A DNA stretch of 64,000 bases, from assembly GCA_958431815.1 (NCBI GenBank), contig CAUASB010000003.1, forward strand, positions 1 through 64,000, given 5' to 3'. This stretch comes from an uncultured Eggerthella sp. Its GTDB lineage: Bacteria; Actinomycetota; Coriobacteriia; Coriobacteriales; Eggerthellaceae. Shown here piece by piece: positions 51,678 to 60,765 of this stretch. The translations under genes and the position numbers were made by a program. The stretch's first letter is position 1. Each line of letters starts with the position of its first letter. The notes below the pieces were generated by a model. It did not search any database. It was not told where the DNA came from and saw only the letters and a program-made list of their open reading frames with translations.

Positions 51678-53345
51678 TTAGAACAAGCCCGAGATCTTGC
51701 CCGTTTCGTCAACGTCGATCTTGAAGGCCGCAGGCGATTTGCCCAGGCCCGGCATGGTCATCACGTTGCCGGTAAGCGCAACCACGAAACCTGCGCCCGC
51801 AGAAACCTTTACCTGGCGAACCGTGATGCGGAAACCGCGCGGTGCGCCCAGCAAGGCCTTGTCGTCCGAGAAGCTGTACTGGGTCTTCGCCATGCATACC
51901 GGCATGTTACCGAAGCCCAAGCTCTCAAGCTGCTTGATCTCTTTCTTGGCAGCAGGAGTGAAGTCTACCCCATCGGCACGGTAAATACGCTTGGCAATCG
52001 TCTCGATCTTTTCGGCAAGGCCCAGGTCGTCTTCGTAGGCATAGGAAAGCGTGCTTTCCTGCTCGCACAGGCGCATTACCTCTTCGGCAAGCTCTACGCC
52101 GCCGACGCCGCCCTTTGCCCATACCTGGGAAAGGGCCACGTTAACGCCCAGCTCCTGGCACTTGGCGCGCACCAGGTCGATTTCCGCCTGAGTGTCGGTG
52201 GGGAACTCGTTGATGGCAACCACGCAAGGAAGCCCGAACACCTTGGTGATGTTCTCTACATGCTGAAGCAAGTTGGGCAGACCCTTTTCCAACGCCTCAA
52301 GGTTTTCCTCGTTCAAGTTTTCCTTGGCAACGCCGCCGTGGTTCTTCAGCGCGCGAACCGTGGCGACAACAACCACCGCATCGGGCTTCAAGCCAGCAAG
52401 GCGGCACTTGATGTCAAGGAATTTCTCTGCACCGAGGTCGGCACCGAATCCTGCCTCCGTAACCGCATAATCGCCCAGGGCAAGCGCCATGTTCGTTGCC
52501 ATGATGGAATTGCAGCCATGCGCAATGTTGGCGAAGGGGCCGCCGTGCACGAACGCCGGAGTACCTTCAAGCGTCTGAACCAGGTTGGGCTTCAGCGCAT
52601 CCTTCAGAAGCGCCGCCATGGCACCTTCGGCATGCAGGTCATGAGCGGTTACCGGCTTATCGTCGCGCGTGTAACCCACTACAATGCGGCCCAGACGCTC
52701 CTTCAGGTCGGTGATGGAGGTTGCTAGGCAGAAGATTGCCATAACCTCGGAAGCAACCGTGATGTCGAAGCCGTCTTCACGCGGAACGCCATTGGCTTTG
52801 CCGCCCAAGCCGCACACGATGTTGCGCAGCTGGCGGTCGTTCATGTCAACCACACGCTTCCAGGTGATGCGGCGCACATCGATGCCCAGCTCGTTTCCGT
52901 TGTGGATATGGGCGTCGATCAAAGCAGCAAGCAGGTTGTTCGCTGCGCCGATAGCGTGGAAGTCGCCCGTGAAGTGCAAGTTGATTTCCTCCATGGGGAT
53001 TACCTGGGAGTATCCGCCGCCAGCAGCACCGCCCTTGATGCCGAATACCGGGCCCAAGCTTGGCTCGCGCAAGGCGATAACCGCCTTTTTGCCCAAATGG
53101 GAAAGGGCGTCGCCCAAACCAACCGTGGTAGTGGTTTTTCCTTCACCGGCGGCAGTGGGGTTAATGGCCGTAACCAGAACCAACTTGCCGGGCTTGTGCT
53201 CTTCATTGCGGAGCATGTTGTAATCGACCTTGGCCTTGGTCTTGCCGTAGCACTCCAAGTATTCTTCGGCGATGCCGGCCTTTTCCGCAACTTCGGTGAT
53301 GGGGCGCGGCGTGGCAGCCTGGGCAATTTCGATATCGGTCAACAT
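51678..53345 (-). CDS. fhs: Formate--tetrahydrofolate ligase
   Basis: 555 residues, full length. TAINPTAAGEGKTTTTVGLGDAL is the ATP-binding P-loop, REPSLGPVFGIKGGAAGGGYSQVIPMEEINLHFTGD the highly conserved central block, then PAFVHGGPFANIAHGCNSI and the C-terminal GxGFVVALTGNVMTMPGLGKSPAAFKIDVD. It activates formate to 10-formyl-THF with ATP. First of fhs-fchA-folD (96-base gap to fchA); the methyl-branch steps from formate to methylene-THF are thus complete. Confidence 0.98.
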   Translation of the reverse strand: MLTDIEIAQAATPRPITEVAEKAGIAEEYLECYGKTKAKVDYNMLRNEEHKPGKLVLVTAINPTAAGEGKTTTTVGLGDALSHLGKKAVIALREPSLGPVFGIKGGAAGGGYSQVIPMEEINLHFTGDFHAIGAANNLLAALIDAHIHNGNELGIDVRRITWKRVVDMNDRQLRNIVCGLGGKANGVPREDGFDITVASEVMAIFCLATSITDLKERLGRIVVGYTRDDKPVTAHDLHAEGAMAALLKDALKPNLVQTLEGTPAFVHGGPFANIAHGCNSIMATNMALALGDYAVTEAGFGADLGAEKFLDIKCRLAGLKPDAVVVVATVRALKNHGGVAKENLNEENLEALEKGLPNLLQHVENITKVFGLPCVVAINEFPTDTQAEIDLVRAKCQELGVNVALSQVWAKGGVGGVELAEEVMRLCEQESTLSYAYEDDLGLAEKIETIAKRIYRADGVDFTPAAKKEIKQLESLGFGNMPVCMAKTQYSFSDDKALLGAPRGFRITVRQVKVSAGAGFVVALTGNVMTMPGLGKSPAAFKIDVDETGKISGLF

Positions 53346-53389
53346 AAGCAGTTCGCTTCCTCTTCGTGGCTTTCGGTGCTTTGTTCCTC

Positions 53390-54163
53390 TTACTTGTTGT
53401 TTATCTCATCGTAGATCATGCGTAGACCTTGCAAAGTGAGCTCAAGGTTGATTTCGGCGATGTGCTTCGATGCCGGGGCGATACGGTGGGCAAGGCCGCC
53501 GGTTGCCACAACTTTCGCTTCGTAGCCAAGCTGATCGAACACGCGCTCAACCAAACCGTCAACACGGGCGGCTTCGCCATATACCACGCCGACCTTCAAC
53601 GCATCGGCGGTATTCGTACCGATGGCCGTACCGGGGTCTTCCAGTTCTACCGAACGAAGCAGCGCCGCACGGGACAGCAGGCTTCGCATGGAAGAGTCAA
53701 CGCCAGGGGCGATGATGCCGCCCACGAACGTACCCGTTGTGTCGATGATCTCGATGTTGGTTGCCGTGCCAAAGTCGACCACGATAACGGGCGAACCGTA
53801 CAGGCACTTTGCTGCCGCAGCATCGGCAACGCGGTCGGCACCCAGCTCGGAGAACTTCTCCTGATCCATGTTGATCAGGTGGCCGACGGTCTTCGCCGAG
53901 ATAACCAGCAGCTGCACGCCAAACGAACGCTGGCACGCCTTTTCCCAATTGTGGGTAAGGGCAGGAACCACCGATGCCAAAATGGCGCCATCGATGCACT
54001 GACGGTCAACGCCTTCGGCGCTCATCAGAACATGCAGCTTTATTCGAAGCTCGTCACTGGTGTGGTCCACATTCGTGGCCACACGCCACATGTGAACCAA
54101 GCGCTCGCCGTCGTAAACGCCGAGCACGGTTTGGGTATTTCCCACGTCAATCGCAAGTAACAT
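53390..54163 (-). CDS. coaX: Type III pantothenate kinase
   Basis: 257 residues from ATG 54163; the frame extends to 54328 but overlaps the divergent promoter region. MLLAIDVGNTQTVLGVYDG is the ASKHA phosphate-1 motif, GADRVADAAAAKCLYG, VVDFGTATNIEIID and GGIIAPGVDSSMRSLLSRAALL follow. Type III enzymes phosphorylate pantothenate, need a monovalent cation and are not inhibited by CoA. 44 bases upstream of fhs, so likely co-transcribed. A weak ribosome-binding site (GAAGGG) lies about 13 bases before the ATG. Confidence 0.95.
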   Translation of the reverse strand: MLLAIDVGNTQTVLGVYDGERLVHMWRVATNVDHTSDELRIKLHVLMSAEGVDRQCIDGAILASVVPALTHNWEKACQRSFGVQLLVISAKTVGHLINMDQEKFSELGADRVADAAAAKCLYGSPVIVVDFGTATNIEIIDTTGTFVGGIIAPGVDSSMRSLLSRAALLRSVELEDPGTAIGTNTADALKVGVVYGEAARVDGLVERVFDQLGYEAKVVATGGLAHRIAPASKHIAEINLELTLQGLRMIYDEINNK

Positions 54164-54278
54164 GTTTCTGACAATCCCTTCAGTTTTAGCGATACGAGCG
54201 AATGCTACCATACTATCGATTTCAGACGGCAACGCCTTAACCGTAACCGTAATTAACGTTCCCGTAGAAGGTGGCGCA

Positions 54279-54971
54279 ATGGAAAACCCCGCTCGCATCC
54301 TCATCGTCGACGATGAGCCTTCCATCACTGAATTCGTAAGCTATGCCATGCAGAAAGAAGGCTACCTTACCGAGGTTGCCTCGAATGGCGAAGACGCACT
54401 TGAGAAGATCGAAAGCGAGCATTTCGACCTGTTCATCTTAGACATCATGCTTCCCGGTATCGACGGCTACGAGCTGTGCCGCCGCATCCGCGCGAAGATG
54501 AACACCCCTATCCTGTTCCTTTCGGCCCGCGACACCGAGCTGAACAAGGTTGTGGGCCTGGAACTTGGCGCCGACGACTACCTGGCAAAGCCCTTCGGCG
54601 TGCGCGAGCTTTTGGCACGCACGCGTGCCCTTCTGCGCCGTAGCCAGGGCATTGAAGCCACACAGCCTTCCAACGAGGTTACGGCAAGCGGCATTACCCT
54701 GAACGAAGACACGCACGTCGCCCAGGGCGATAAGGGCCCAATTGATCTTACCCCGCGCGAATTCGAGCTGCTCAGCTGCCTGATGCACAACGCCGGCAAG
54801 GTGGTTTCCCGCGAAGATCTGCTCCACGATGCCTGGGGATGGGAATTCATCACGGAAACGAAAACCGTAGACACTCACATCAAGCGCCTTCGCGATAAGA
54901 TAGAGGCAGCTGGATACGACCCCAAGCTCGTTGAAACCGTACGCGGTTACGGGTACCGCTTTAAGAAGTAA
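54279..54971 (+). CDS. OmpR/PhoB-family response regulator
   Basis: 230 residues from ATG 54279 (AAGGTGG upstream). Receiver domain with DDEPS (11-15), phospho-acceptor D55 in LDIMLPG, LSARD and the LAKPFG lysine; C-terminal winged helix with IDLTPREFELLSCLMHNAGKVVSREDLL, and VDTHIKRLRDKIEAAG ... VRGYGYRFKK. Followed 50 bases later by its histidine kinase. Divergent from coaX. Confidence 0.96.
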   Translation: MENPARILIVDDEPSITEFVSYAMQKEGYLTEVASNGEDALEKIESEHFDLFILDIMLPGIDGYELCRRIRAKMNTPILFLSARDTELNKVVGLELGADDYLAKPFGVRELLARTRALLRRSQGIEATQPSNEVTASGITLNEDTHVAQGDKGPIDLTPREFELLSCLMHNAGKVVSREDLLHDAWGWEFITETKTVDTHIKRLRDKIEAAGYDPKLVETVRGYGYRFKK

Positions 54972-55021
54972 GGCGGCGCGGGGCGCTTCCCGCCTACCGC
55001 CTGATGCTTCGAGGGGATTCA

Positions 55022-56035
55022 ATGAGGCTGTTCACCAATATCTCGTTTCTAACCGCGCTGCTGGCTGTGTTCGGCTGCTCGGTTACTGCCGTCATTGCCG
55101 TTTTGGTGTTCGGCTGCTCGCGCCTGATTTTGGCGTTCATCATTCCCGTTGCATGCCTCTGCTATTTTCTAAGCCTGCTTATCGCCCATTTCGTAACGCA
55201 GCCTTTAACTGAACTGGTGCAGAAAACCCGCGCCTACCGCGAAGGCGACAAGAGCATCGTGTTCGAGCCCACCGGCACCCTTTACGAGGTTGACCGGCTT
55301 TCCGAAGATTTTCGCGAACTGAACCATGCCTACGAGGCAAAGCTGAACGAGCTTTCGCAGGTGCAAGACCGTCAGGACTCGTTCGTCAGCGATGTAGCGC
55401 ACGAATTCCGCACGCCTCTTACCGCCATTGCCGGCAACGCCGAGTTGATGCTCGATCCGGACATGCCGCAAGCTACACGCGAGCACTTCTGCGAGATTAT
55501 CTTGAGCGAATCGGAGCGCCTGAAGAAACTGACGAACTCGCTGCTGGCGCTGCAGCACGCAAAGGAAGGCGTGCCCGCCGCTGCGTTGAAGCGCCTTGAC
55601 ATCGCCCCTGTTGCACAAGACGTGGTTGAGATGCTGGAACCCATCGCACAGGACAAGAACGTCACCCTTTCCGTTGAGGGAGCGGCGCCCGATATCCTGG
55701 GCAACACCGATCGCCTGAAGCAGGCGCTTATCAACTTGGTTGACAACGCTATCCGCCACGTAGAAGAAGGCGGACATGTGCGCGTAATGCTCTCCGGTGT
55801 GAACAACCAGGCAGTAGTTGCCGTGAAAGACGACGGCTGCGGCATCGACGACGACCCATCACTACTGTTCAAGCGCTTTTATCGCAGCGACGCTTCCCGC
55901 GCCCGCAACAGCGGCGGGGCCGGGCTGGGGCTTGCCATCGTAAAGGAAATCGTGGAAAGCTTCGACGGCACGGTAACCGCATTCAACGCCCCCGAAGGCG
56001 GAGCAGTATTTGTGATGGCCTTCCCTTCGTTATGA
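55022..56035 (+). CDS. Sensor histidine kinase
   Basis: 337 residues from ATG 55022 (GAGGGG upstream). Two membrane helices near the N-terminus (about 10-30 and 35-57) with almost no extracellular loop, a HAMP-like linker, HisKA with H127 in VAHEFRTPLTA, and HATPase with NLVDNAIRHVEEGG (N), DDGCGIDDD (G1) and GGAGLGLAIVKEIVESFDG (G2). The short outer loop suggests intramembrane sensing of cell-envelope stress, an inference from similar kinases. Partner of the upstream regulator. Confidence 0.94.
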   Translation: MRLFTNISFLTALLAVFGCSVTAVIAVLVFGCSRLILAFIIPVACLCYFLSLLIAHFVTQPLTELVQKTRAYREGDKSIVFEPTGTLYEVDRLSEDFRELNHAYEAKLNELSQVQDRQDSFVSDVAHEFRTPLTAIAGNAELMLDPDMPQATREHFCEIILSESERLKKLTNSLLALQHAKEGVPAAALKRLDIAPVAQDVVEMLEPIAQDKNVTLSVEGAAPDILGNTDRLKQALINLVDNAIRHVEEGGHVRVMLSGVNNQAVVAVKDDGCGIDDDPSLLFKRFYRSDASRARNSGGAGLGLAIVKEIVESFDGTVTAFNAPEGGAVFVMAFPSL

Positions 56036-56038
56036 ATT

Positions 56039-56165
56039 AAACGTGATGACGCTGCGCGGCCATCTGGCGGCACAGCTAAGGCTGCAAGCCTTCGGCGCGT
56101 AACGAAGTACGTGCTTTCAGGCTTTCGCCTTATCTGCACTCGCCAGTTGGCCGCTCGCTGTTTTA
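56039..56165 (+). ncRNA. Structured intergenic element, copy B (downstream of the histidine kinase)
   Basis: 127 nt on the plus strand, from AAACGTGATGACGCTGCGCG to GCTCGCTGTTTTA, starting 3 bases after the kinase stop. The stem GCGGCCATCTGGCG (56056-56069) pairs with CGCCAGTTGGCCGC (56141-56154), 13 of 14, and an inner TAAGGC/GCCTTA extends it. The two ends share long identical blocks with copy A, while the stem sequence is changed on both sides to keep pairing. This argues for a conserved RNA or DNA structure. Confidence 0.68.
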
Positions 56166-56394
56166 CTACGCCAACCTGGGATTTTAGGTTTAAGAATTTC
56201 ATGGCAGTTAAAAGGCAAAGCTTTTTAACTGCCCCTTTATACGGAAGTCGATAAAGAATGGTCTTCCCCTATACAGAGTGGTAAAAACCTTAAGCCGATA
56301 GCAGACGCTTTTTCCAGCAGGCAAAGCATGCTCGAGGTGGAGCAGGTTCACCACGCAAAACCCAGCATCCTATTTCATGCTTTGACTGGAAGGC
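56166..56394. other. Intergenic spacer after structured element B
   Basis: AT-richer sequence of about 230 bases. No ORF with a ribosome-binding site, no repeat and no further structure was recognised. Confidence 0.5.
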
Positions 56395-56441
56395 ACAAAA
56401 GAAGCCCTTTCCTCGTTGCTTGAGGAAAGGGCTTCTTTTGT
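56395..56441. terminator. Strong bidirectional terminator between the kinase region and bioY
   Basis: Perfect 20-bp inverted repeat ACAAAAGAAGCCCTTTCCTC and complement with a 7-base loop; U-rich ends arise in both directions. It serves bioY on the minus strand and the two-component operon on the plus strand. Confidence 0.92.
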
Positions 56442-56540
56442 AAAAACGTTTTAGCGAGATGGCGAAGACTTCAAGCCTCCCAAGCCGCTGCAGCGGCCGA
56501 GGCGCACCATGGAAACTTGCCGTCAGGCGAATAAACCAAA

Positions 56541-57149
56541 CTAGTGGGAAACCACCGTGCTTACGGCTTGCGCCACCAACACGGCGGCGATCATCTTCAG
56601 CACATCGATAAGCACAAACGGCGCCACGGCGGCGGCAAAGGCAGCTTCTGCCGTAAGATGGCCAGCCACCATCAGCCATGCCCAGCCGAACACGTACAGC
56701 ACCGCCAAGAACACCACGCCCATAACCACATTACGAGCCAAAACACCCGCTGCGATATGCGTGCCGAAGAACGACTTCTGCTCCTTGGAAGAAAACAGCG
56801 GGGTGCGATGCAGCAGCACATCAACCGCTATAGCGACAAGCGCCGCCACGAAGAAGCCAACGATGAAGCCACCCGTAGGACCCATCAACGCGGCGAGCCC
56901 GCCCTTGAAGGAAGAAAACACCGGCAGCCCCAAACCACCCAACACGATGTAGCCGCCAATGGCAATCAAAGCCTGCTTGGCAGGCAACGCGAACAGAACG
57001 AACATCACTGCAAGCGTCTGCAGCGTGAAGGGAACGGGGCCAAAGGGAACCGTTACCCATGCGGCAACCGCCATCAAAGCGATGGACAAGCCGCAGAAGG
57101 CGACCGAACGCGCGCGGGTAGTGGAATTCTGCGTCATAGCTTCTGACAT
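56541..57149 (-). CDS. bioY: Biotin transporter substrate-binding subunit BioY
   Basis: 202 residues with six membrane helices. VPFGPVPFTLQTLAVMFVLFALP is the BioY hallmark; GGLGLPVFSSFKGGLAALMGPTGGFIVGFF follows. BioY is the S component of an ECF transporter that takes up biotin, working with shared EcfAT units not coded nearby. birA is 2.8 kb away. Start at 57149; an alternative ATG lies at 57137. Confidence 0.93.
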   Translation of the reverse strand: MSEAMTQNSTTRARSVAFCGLSIALMAVAAWVTVPFGPVPFTLQTLAVMFVLFALPAKQALIAIGGYIVLGGLGLPVFSSFKGGLAALMGPTGGFIVGFFVAALVAIAVDVLLHRTPLFSSKEQKSFFGTHIAAGVLARNVVMGVVFLAVLYVFGWAWLMVAGHLTAEAAFAAAVAPFVLIDVLKMIAAVLVAQAVSTVVSH

Positions 57150-57536
57150 ATTTGCTGATACCTTCCTTAAGCACAGGTGCCTATGATTTGTTTGCTAATT
57201 GGGAAAGTATAGCACAGCCTCATTCGAAGACGCCGTAGGCGCAAGCTGTGCGCAAAGCCTATCGGCGAAAAGACCAGCTCATCAGCTGACGTTTATCCCA
57301 TTAATCCCATAAGTTTACTCTGATTTAACATCACGCCGCCGAACTCGCCTTTTCGAAAAGGGCGCTCCTGGAGCACAATCCGCCCCAAACAAGCCCCAAA
57401 TATGCGAATACGGTAATGCCTTGCGCAAGAAAGGTTTGGATGAAAACCATCCTGGGCAAACCCCGTAATCGTGCAAGCATATTGGAACTTCGCCTTGCGC
57501 TGCACACGCACAGTGCCGGCACATGCTTTTCGCCGT
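57150..57536. other. Intergenic region between bioY and the MATE gene
   Basis: 387 bases. Short overlapping frames on the minus strand (57293-57524) lack ribosome-binding sites and family features. A palindrome CGCCTTTTCGAAAAGGGCG-like sequence lies at about 57347-57365. The bioY promoter must be here, but no hexamer pair was clear. Confidence 0.4.
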
Positions 57537-59081
57537 CTACGCCCTCTTCGATCCTTTGCCGAATCGGGAGCTTTCCTCTCCTGCCTCGACGCGCTTCAAG
57601 CGACGAAGCTCGAATGCGATGAATGCTGCCGCCGTAAGCACCGAAAGCGCATCGGATACCGGAGCCGCAAAATAAATCGCATCAAGACTGGTGATGCCGG
57701 GAATAAGGGAAGGCAGCACCAGCGGAAGCACGATAAGCAGCGGGATAAGGAACAGCACCTGACGGGTAAGTGAAAGGATGATTGACTTCATGGGCTGGCC
57801 CGTTGCCTGGAAATAGTTGCCTACCACAATCTGGAAACCAATGACAGGCAGCATGATCAGGTACACCTTCAGAGCAAACGCCGTGAATTCGCGCAGTGCA
57901 TCTGCACGGATACCGAAGACGCTCACGATATCGCCCGAGAACAACAGGATAACCACCCACATGCAGGTGCCGATGACCGTAGCCATCAAAATGCCGAAGC
58001 CGAGCGTTTTACGTACACGAGGAATAAGACCTGCGCCGTAGTTGTAGCCCAGCAAGGGCTGGATTGCCACCGCCGTGCCGATAAGCGGCAGCACCGTGAA
58101 CATCGAGCAGCGCTGCACAATGCCAATGGAGGCCAACGCCGCTTCAGAGCCCATGGCGCTCTGCCCACCGTAGAACACCAGCAAATAGTTGATAACGAAA
58201 TTGATAACCGACATGGCCATTTGCATGATGAAGCTGGCAGCACCAAGCGAAAAGATGAAGCCCACCACTTCCGCATCGAGCTTCATGTTTCGCGCGTACA
58301 GCTTGAACGCCACATTCTTGGTGAACAAGAAGTACCACAGCACCGAAAGGCAGGAAATGCCCTGGCCGAGCACCGTGGCAAGGGCACTGCCCACAACGCC
58401 CCAGCCCAGCACCAACACGAACAGGTAGTTCAAGATGATGCACGACACCGTGCCGATGATCATGGTAAGCAAGGCGCGATTAGGGGCACCTGCGGTGCGG
58501 ATGAAGTTGTTCACGCCCATACCGATGATCTGGAAAATCACACCGAACGCCACGATTTGGATAAACGAATAGGTGTAATCGTGGATTTCGGGAGTGGCAC
58601 TGGAAAGCGAGAGCAGCGCTTCCATACAAGGAGGAACACAGGCAAGCACCGCTATGATGATGGCCAAGATAATACCGAGGCTTACCGTATTGCCCAGGCT
58701 TTTCTCTGCCGCTTCACGGCTTCCCTCGCCCAAACGAAGCGCCGCAAGGGCATTGCCGCCGTTGCCGATAAGCATGCTCAACGCCATGAAGATGGTCATG
58801 ATGGGCATGGCTGCCGTCGCAACCGAAAGTCCGATCTCGCCCATGGCCTGGCCCAAGAAAACCGAGTCGATCACATTGTAAGCACCGTTCACCAGCATTC
58901 CCACAATTGAGGGAATAGCGAATTCAAGCACTAGTTTAGGAATAGAGCCGGTGCCCATACGCGCCGTGCGCTCGTCGCGCTTCGACGGCGCCGTTTTGGA
59001 GTGCATAGTGCCCTTTTCGAAATGAGCGTCCGAGTTTTCCGCTATCCCTTGATCTTGATCTTCAGCCATGTGCGCTTGCAT
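57537..59081 (-). CDS. MATE-family efflux transporter
   Basis: 514 residues with twelve membrane helices and a polar N-terminal extension of about 45 residues. IPSIVGMLVNGAYNVIDSVFLGQAMGEIGLSVATAAMPIM, GNGGNALAALRLGEGSREAAEKSLGNTVSLG and PLLGYNYGAGLIPRVRKTLGFG are NorM/DinF-type MATE motifs. Exports cationic compounds using an ion gradient. The start is ambiguous: ATG 59081 lies only about 2 bases after AAAGGG, and ATG 59069 has better spacing. Confidence 0.9.
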   Translation of the reverse strand: MQAHMAEDQDQGIAENSDAHFEKGTMHSKTAPSKRDERTARMGTGSIPKLVLEFAIPSIVGMLVNGAYNVIDSVFLGQAMGEIGLSVATAAMPIMTIFMALSMLIGNGGNALAALRLGEGSREAAEKSLGNTVSLGIILAIIIAVLACVPPCMEALLSLSSATPEIHDYTYSFIQIVAFGVIFQIIGMGVNNFIRTAGAPNRALLTMIIGTVSCIILNYLFVLVLGWGVVGSALATVLGQGISCLSVLWYFLFTKNVAFKLYARNMKLDAEVVGFIFSLGAASFIMQMAMSVINFVINYLLVFYGGQSAMGSEAALASIGIVQRCSMFTVLPLIGTAVAIQPLLGYNYGAGLIPRVRKTLGFGILMATVIGTCMWVVILLFSGDIVSVFGIRADALREFTAFALKVYLIMLPVIGFQIVVGNYFQATGQPMKSIILSLTRQVLFLIPLLIVLPLVLPSLIPGITSLDAIYFAAPVSDALSVLTAAAFIAFELRRLKRVEAGEESSRFGKGSKRA

Positions 59082-59287
59082 GCCCTTTCACGTTGTGCTT
59101 TCAGCGTCCGCCCTTCCCGCGGAAGGCGCTAAACGGTTAACCCATTTTGATAGCTGTTCACAAATACCGCTATATCCCCAGAGTAAAGAGCATTTTTAAA
59201 TCAAATCTCCATCACATACCAAGTAACCAGTGCCTAACTAGGGCTCTTACGGCACAATAGGGGGTTACGTAGAAGAAAGGACCCTCT

Positions 59288-59842
59288 GTGACCGTCGTAG
59301 AGATCATCATGCTTGGCCTTGCGCTTTCCATGGACGCATTTGCCGTTACCGTTTCCAACAGCTTCGTATATCCCAAGCTTTCTCGCGCTCGCAGCCTTTC
59401 CATGCCAATTGCATTCGGCTTCTTCCAGTTCCTTATGCCGGTAGTCGGCTTTGCCCTGGGACAGCTGGTAAGCGAATTCATCACCCAATATGCCGGCATC
59501 ATCACCTTCGTGATTCTTGGCTTTATCGGCGGAAAGATGATCTGGGACGCTTTCCATGAAGACGATGAAGAGGAAGAGGCATCCGAGCAAACGCTCACGC
59601 TGCCTGTTCTGCTGTTTCAGGCTGTAGCCACCAGCATCGATGCCTTGGCCGTCGGCGTCAGCTTCGCCGCCCTTGAGGTGAATGTTCTTACCTCTTCGGG
59701 AATCATCGGCGTCACCACGGCACTCACCTGCATCGTTGCCCTTATCATCGGCAAGCGCTTCGGCCATGCCTTGGGTGAAAAGGCCACCATCGTCGGCGGC
59801 GTGGTGTTGATCCTTATCGGCCTTAAAGCCCTGCTGTTCTAA
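59288..59842 (+). CDS. mntP: Manganese efflux pump MntP
   Basis: 184 residues from a GTG start with AAAGGA about 6 bases upstream. Six membrane helices in two repeats, each with the conserved acidic motif: LALSMDAFAVTVSNSF (11-26) and VATSIDALAVGVSFA, plus GxxGGxMI. Exports Mn(II). The acidic linker DDEEEEASEQ separates the repeats. A yybP-ykoY manganese riboswitch was sought in the 200 bases upstream and not recognised. Confidence 0.93.
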   Translation: MTVVEIIMLGLALSMDAFAVTVSNSFVYPKLSRARSLSMPIAFGFFQFLMPVVGFALGQLVSEFITQYAGIITFVILGFIGGKMIWDAFHEDDEEEEASEQTLTLPVLLFQAVATSIDALAVGVSFAALEVNVLTSSGIIGVTTALTCIVALIIGKRFGHALGEKATIVGGVVLILIGLKALLF

Positions 59843-59848
59843 ATGCAA

Positions 59849-59879
59849 ACGGGCTTCCCTTTTCATCAGGGAAGCCCGT
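59849..59879. terminator. Terminator between mntP and birA
   Basis: Perfect 12-bp stem ACGGGCTTCCCT/AGGGAAGCCCGT with a 7-base loop, between convergent genes. The minus-strand tail is TTTGCATTT. Confidence 0.85.
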
Positions 59880-59922
59880 ATCTCGTGGTTTGATTCAATT
59901 GAACAAAGGCTAGGTGGCAGCA

Positions 59923-60765
59923 CTAGCTTTCGAATGACGTTACGTGCACTTCACCCGAGCTCATGGGAACAAGGGAACCTGCCTCATTTTCCACAAGCAG
60001 ACGGCCCGCATCGTCAACGCCGCGAATAATGCCCTCGATGGTTTCGGTTCCGTCTATTAAGGCGAGTGTTGCGCGCTTGTCGCGATAGGCAAAACGATGG
60101 CTGTATTCTTCGATGAAAGCGGAAAACCCCTGCTTGCACCATAGGCTGTAACGCTCGCCCACCGCAGTGAGCATCTGCTGAATCAGCTGCGTCATAACGC
60201 TGCGTTGCCCCGAGGAAAGCGCTGGCTGCGCCACTTCGCTCATCAGGTATGCGCTTCGATACTTGCCCTGCATCTTCTGCTGCTCAGCGGGCCGATACAC
60301 GTTGATACCCACACCAACGCACACACCACCGGCAAGCGCTTCCAGCGAAATGCCAGCGAGCTTCCCTTCGGCACACAGCACATCATTGGGCCATTTGATA
60401 AGGGCGCGGCGGTGCGACTGGACCCTTTCCAGAGCATCGGCAACCGCAAGCGAAACGACAAGGCTCAGCGTGGGCAACGCCTGCGGTGCCACCTGTGGGC
60501 GAAGAGCAAACGAAGTGTACAATCCACCAACCGGACTTACCCATGCTCTACCCTGCCGACCGTAACCCCCGGTCTGTTCCAGCGCCGTTGCGCAGAAGCC
60601 TTCCGCAGCCCCCTGGCGCAAAGCTGCCTTTACCACTTCATTGGTAGATCCCACGCTTCCAAAAGCATGAACATCCCAAAAGTCAGAAACGGCTGGCTGC
60701 AGGGGAACCAAAGCCGATTCCCCTGCAGCGCAGCCAAATTCGATGCTGTTTGCCTGTTCTAGCAC
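59923..60765 (-). CDS. birA: Biotin--[acetyl-CoA-carboxylase] ligase, class I
   Basis: 280 residues from a GTG that overlaps the folP-folK stop by 7 bases. GSTNEVVKAAL, QTGGYGRQGRAWVSPVGGLYTSFALRP (adenylate-binding loop), LIKWPNDVLCAEGKLAGISLE and the C-terminal SH3-like domain (RATLALIDGTETIEGIIRGVDDAGRLLVE). There is no N-terminal DNA-binding domain, so it is ligase only and does not repress biotin genes. Confidence 0.94.
   Translation of the reverse strand: MLEQANSIEFGCAAGESALVPLQPAVSDFWDVHAFGSVGSTNEVVKAALRQGAAEGFCATALEQTGGYGRQGRAWVSPVGGLYTSFALRPQVAPQALPTLSLVVSLAVADALERVQSHRRALIKWPNDVLCAEGKLAGISLEALAGGVCVGVGINVYRPAEQQKMQGKYRSAYLMSEVAQPALSSGQRSVMTQLIQQMLTAVGERYSLWCKQGFSAFIEEYSHRFAYRDKRATLALIDGTETIEGIIRGVDDAGRLLVENEAGSLVPMSSGEVHVTSFES

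Noticed and set aside
57293..57524. Three overlapping short minus-strand ORFs between the MATE gene and bioY
   Set aside because: Three frames open in the same place indicate low stop density rather than coding; no ribosome-binding site or recognised sequence.
59082..59287. yybP-ykoY manganese riboswitch upstream of mntP
   Set aside because: Expected by analogy with other mntP genes, but no matching conserved loops were found in the 200 bases upstream.
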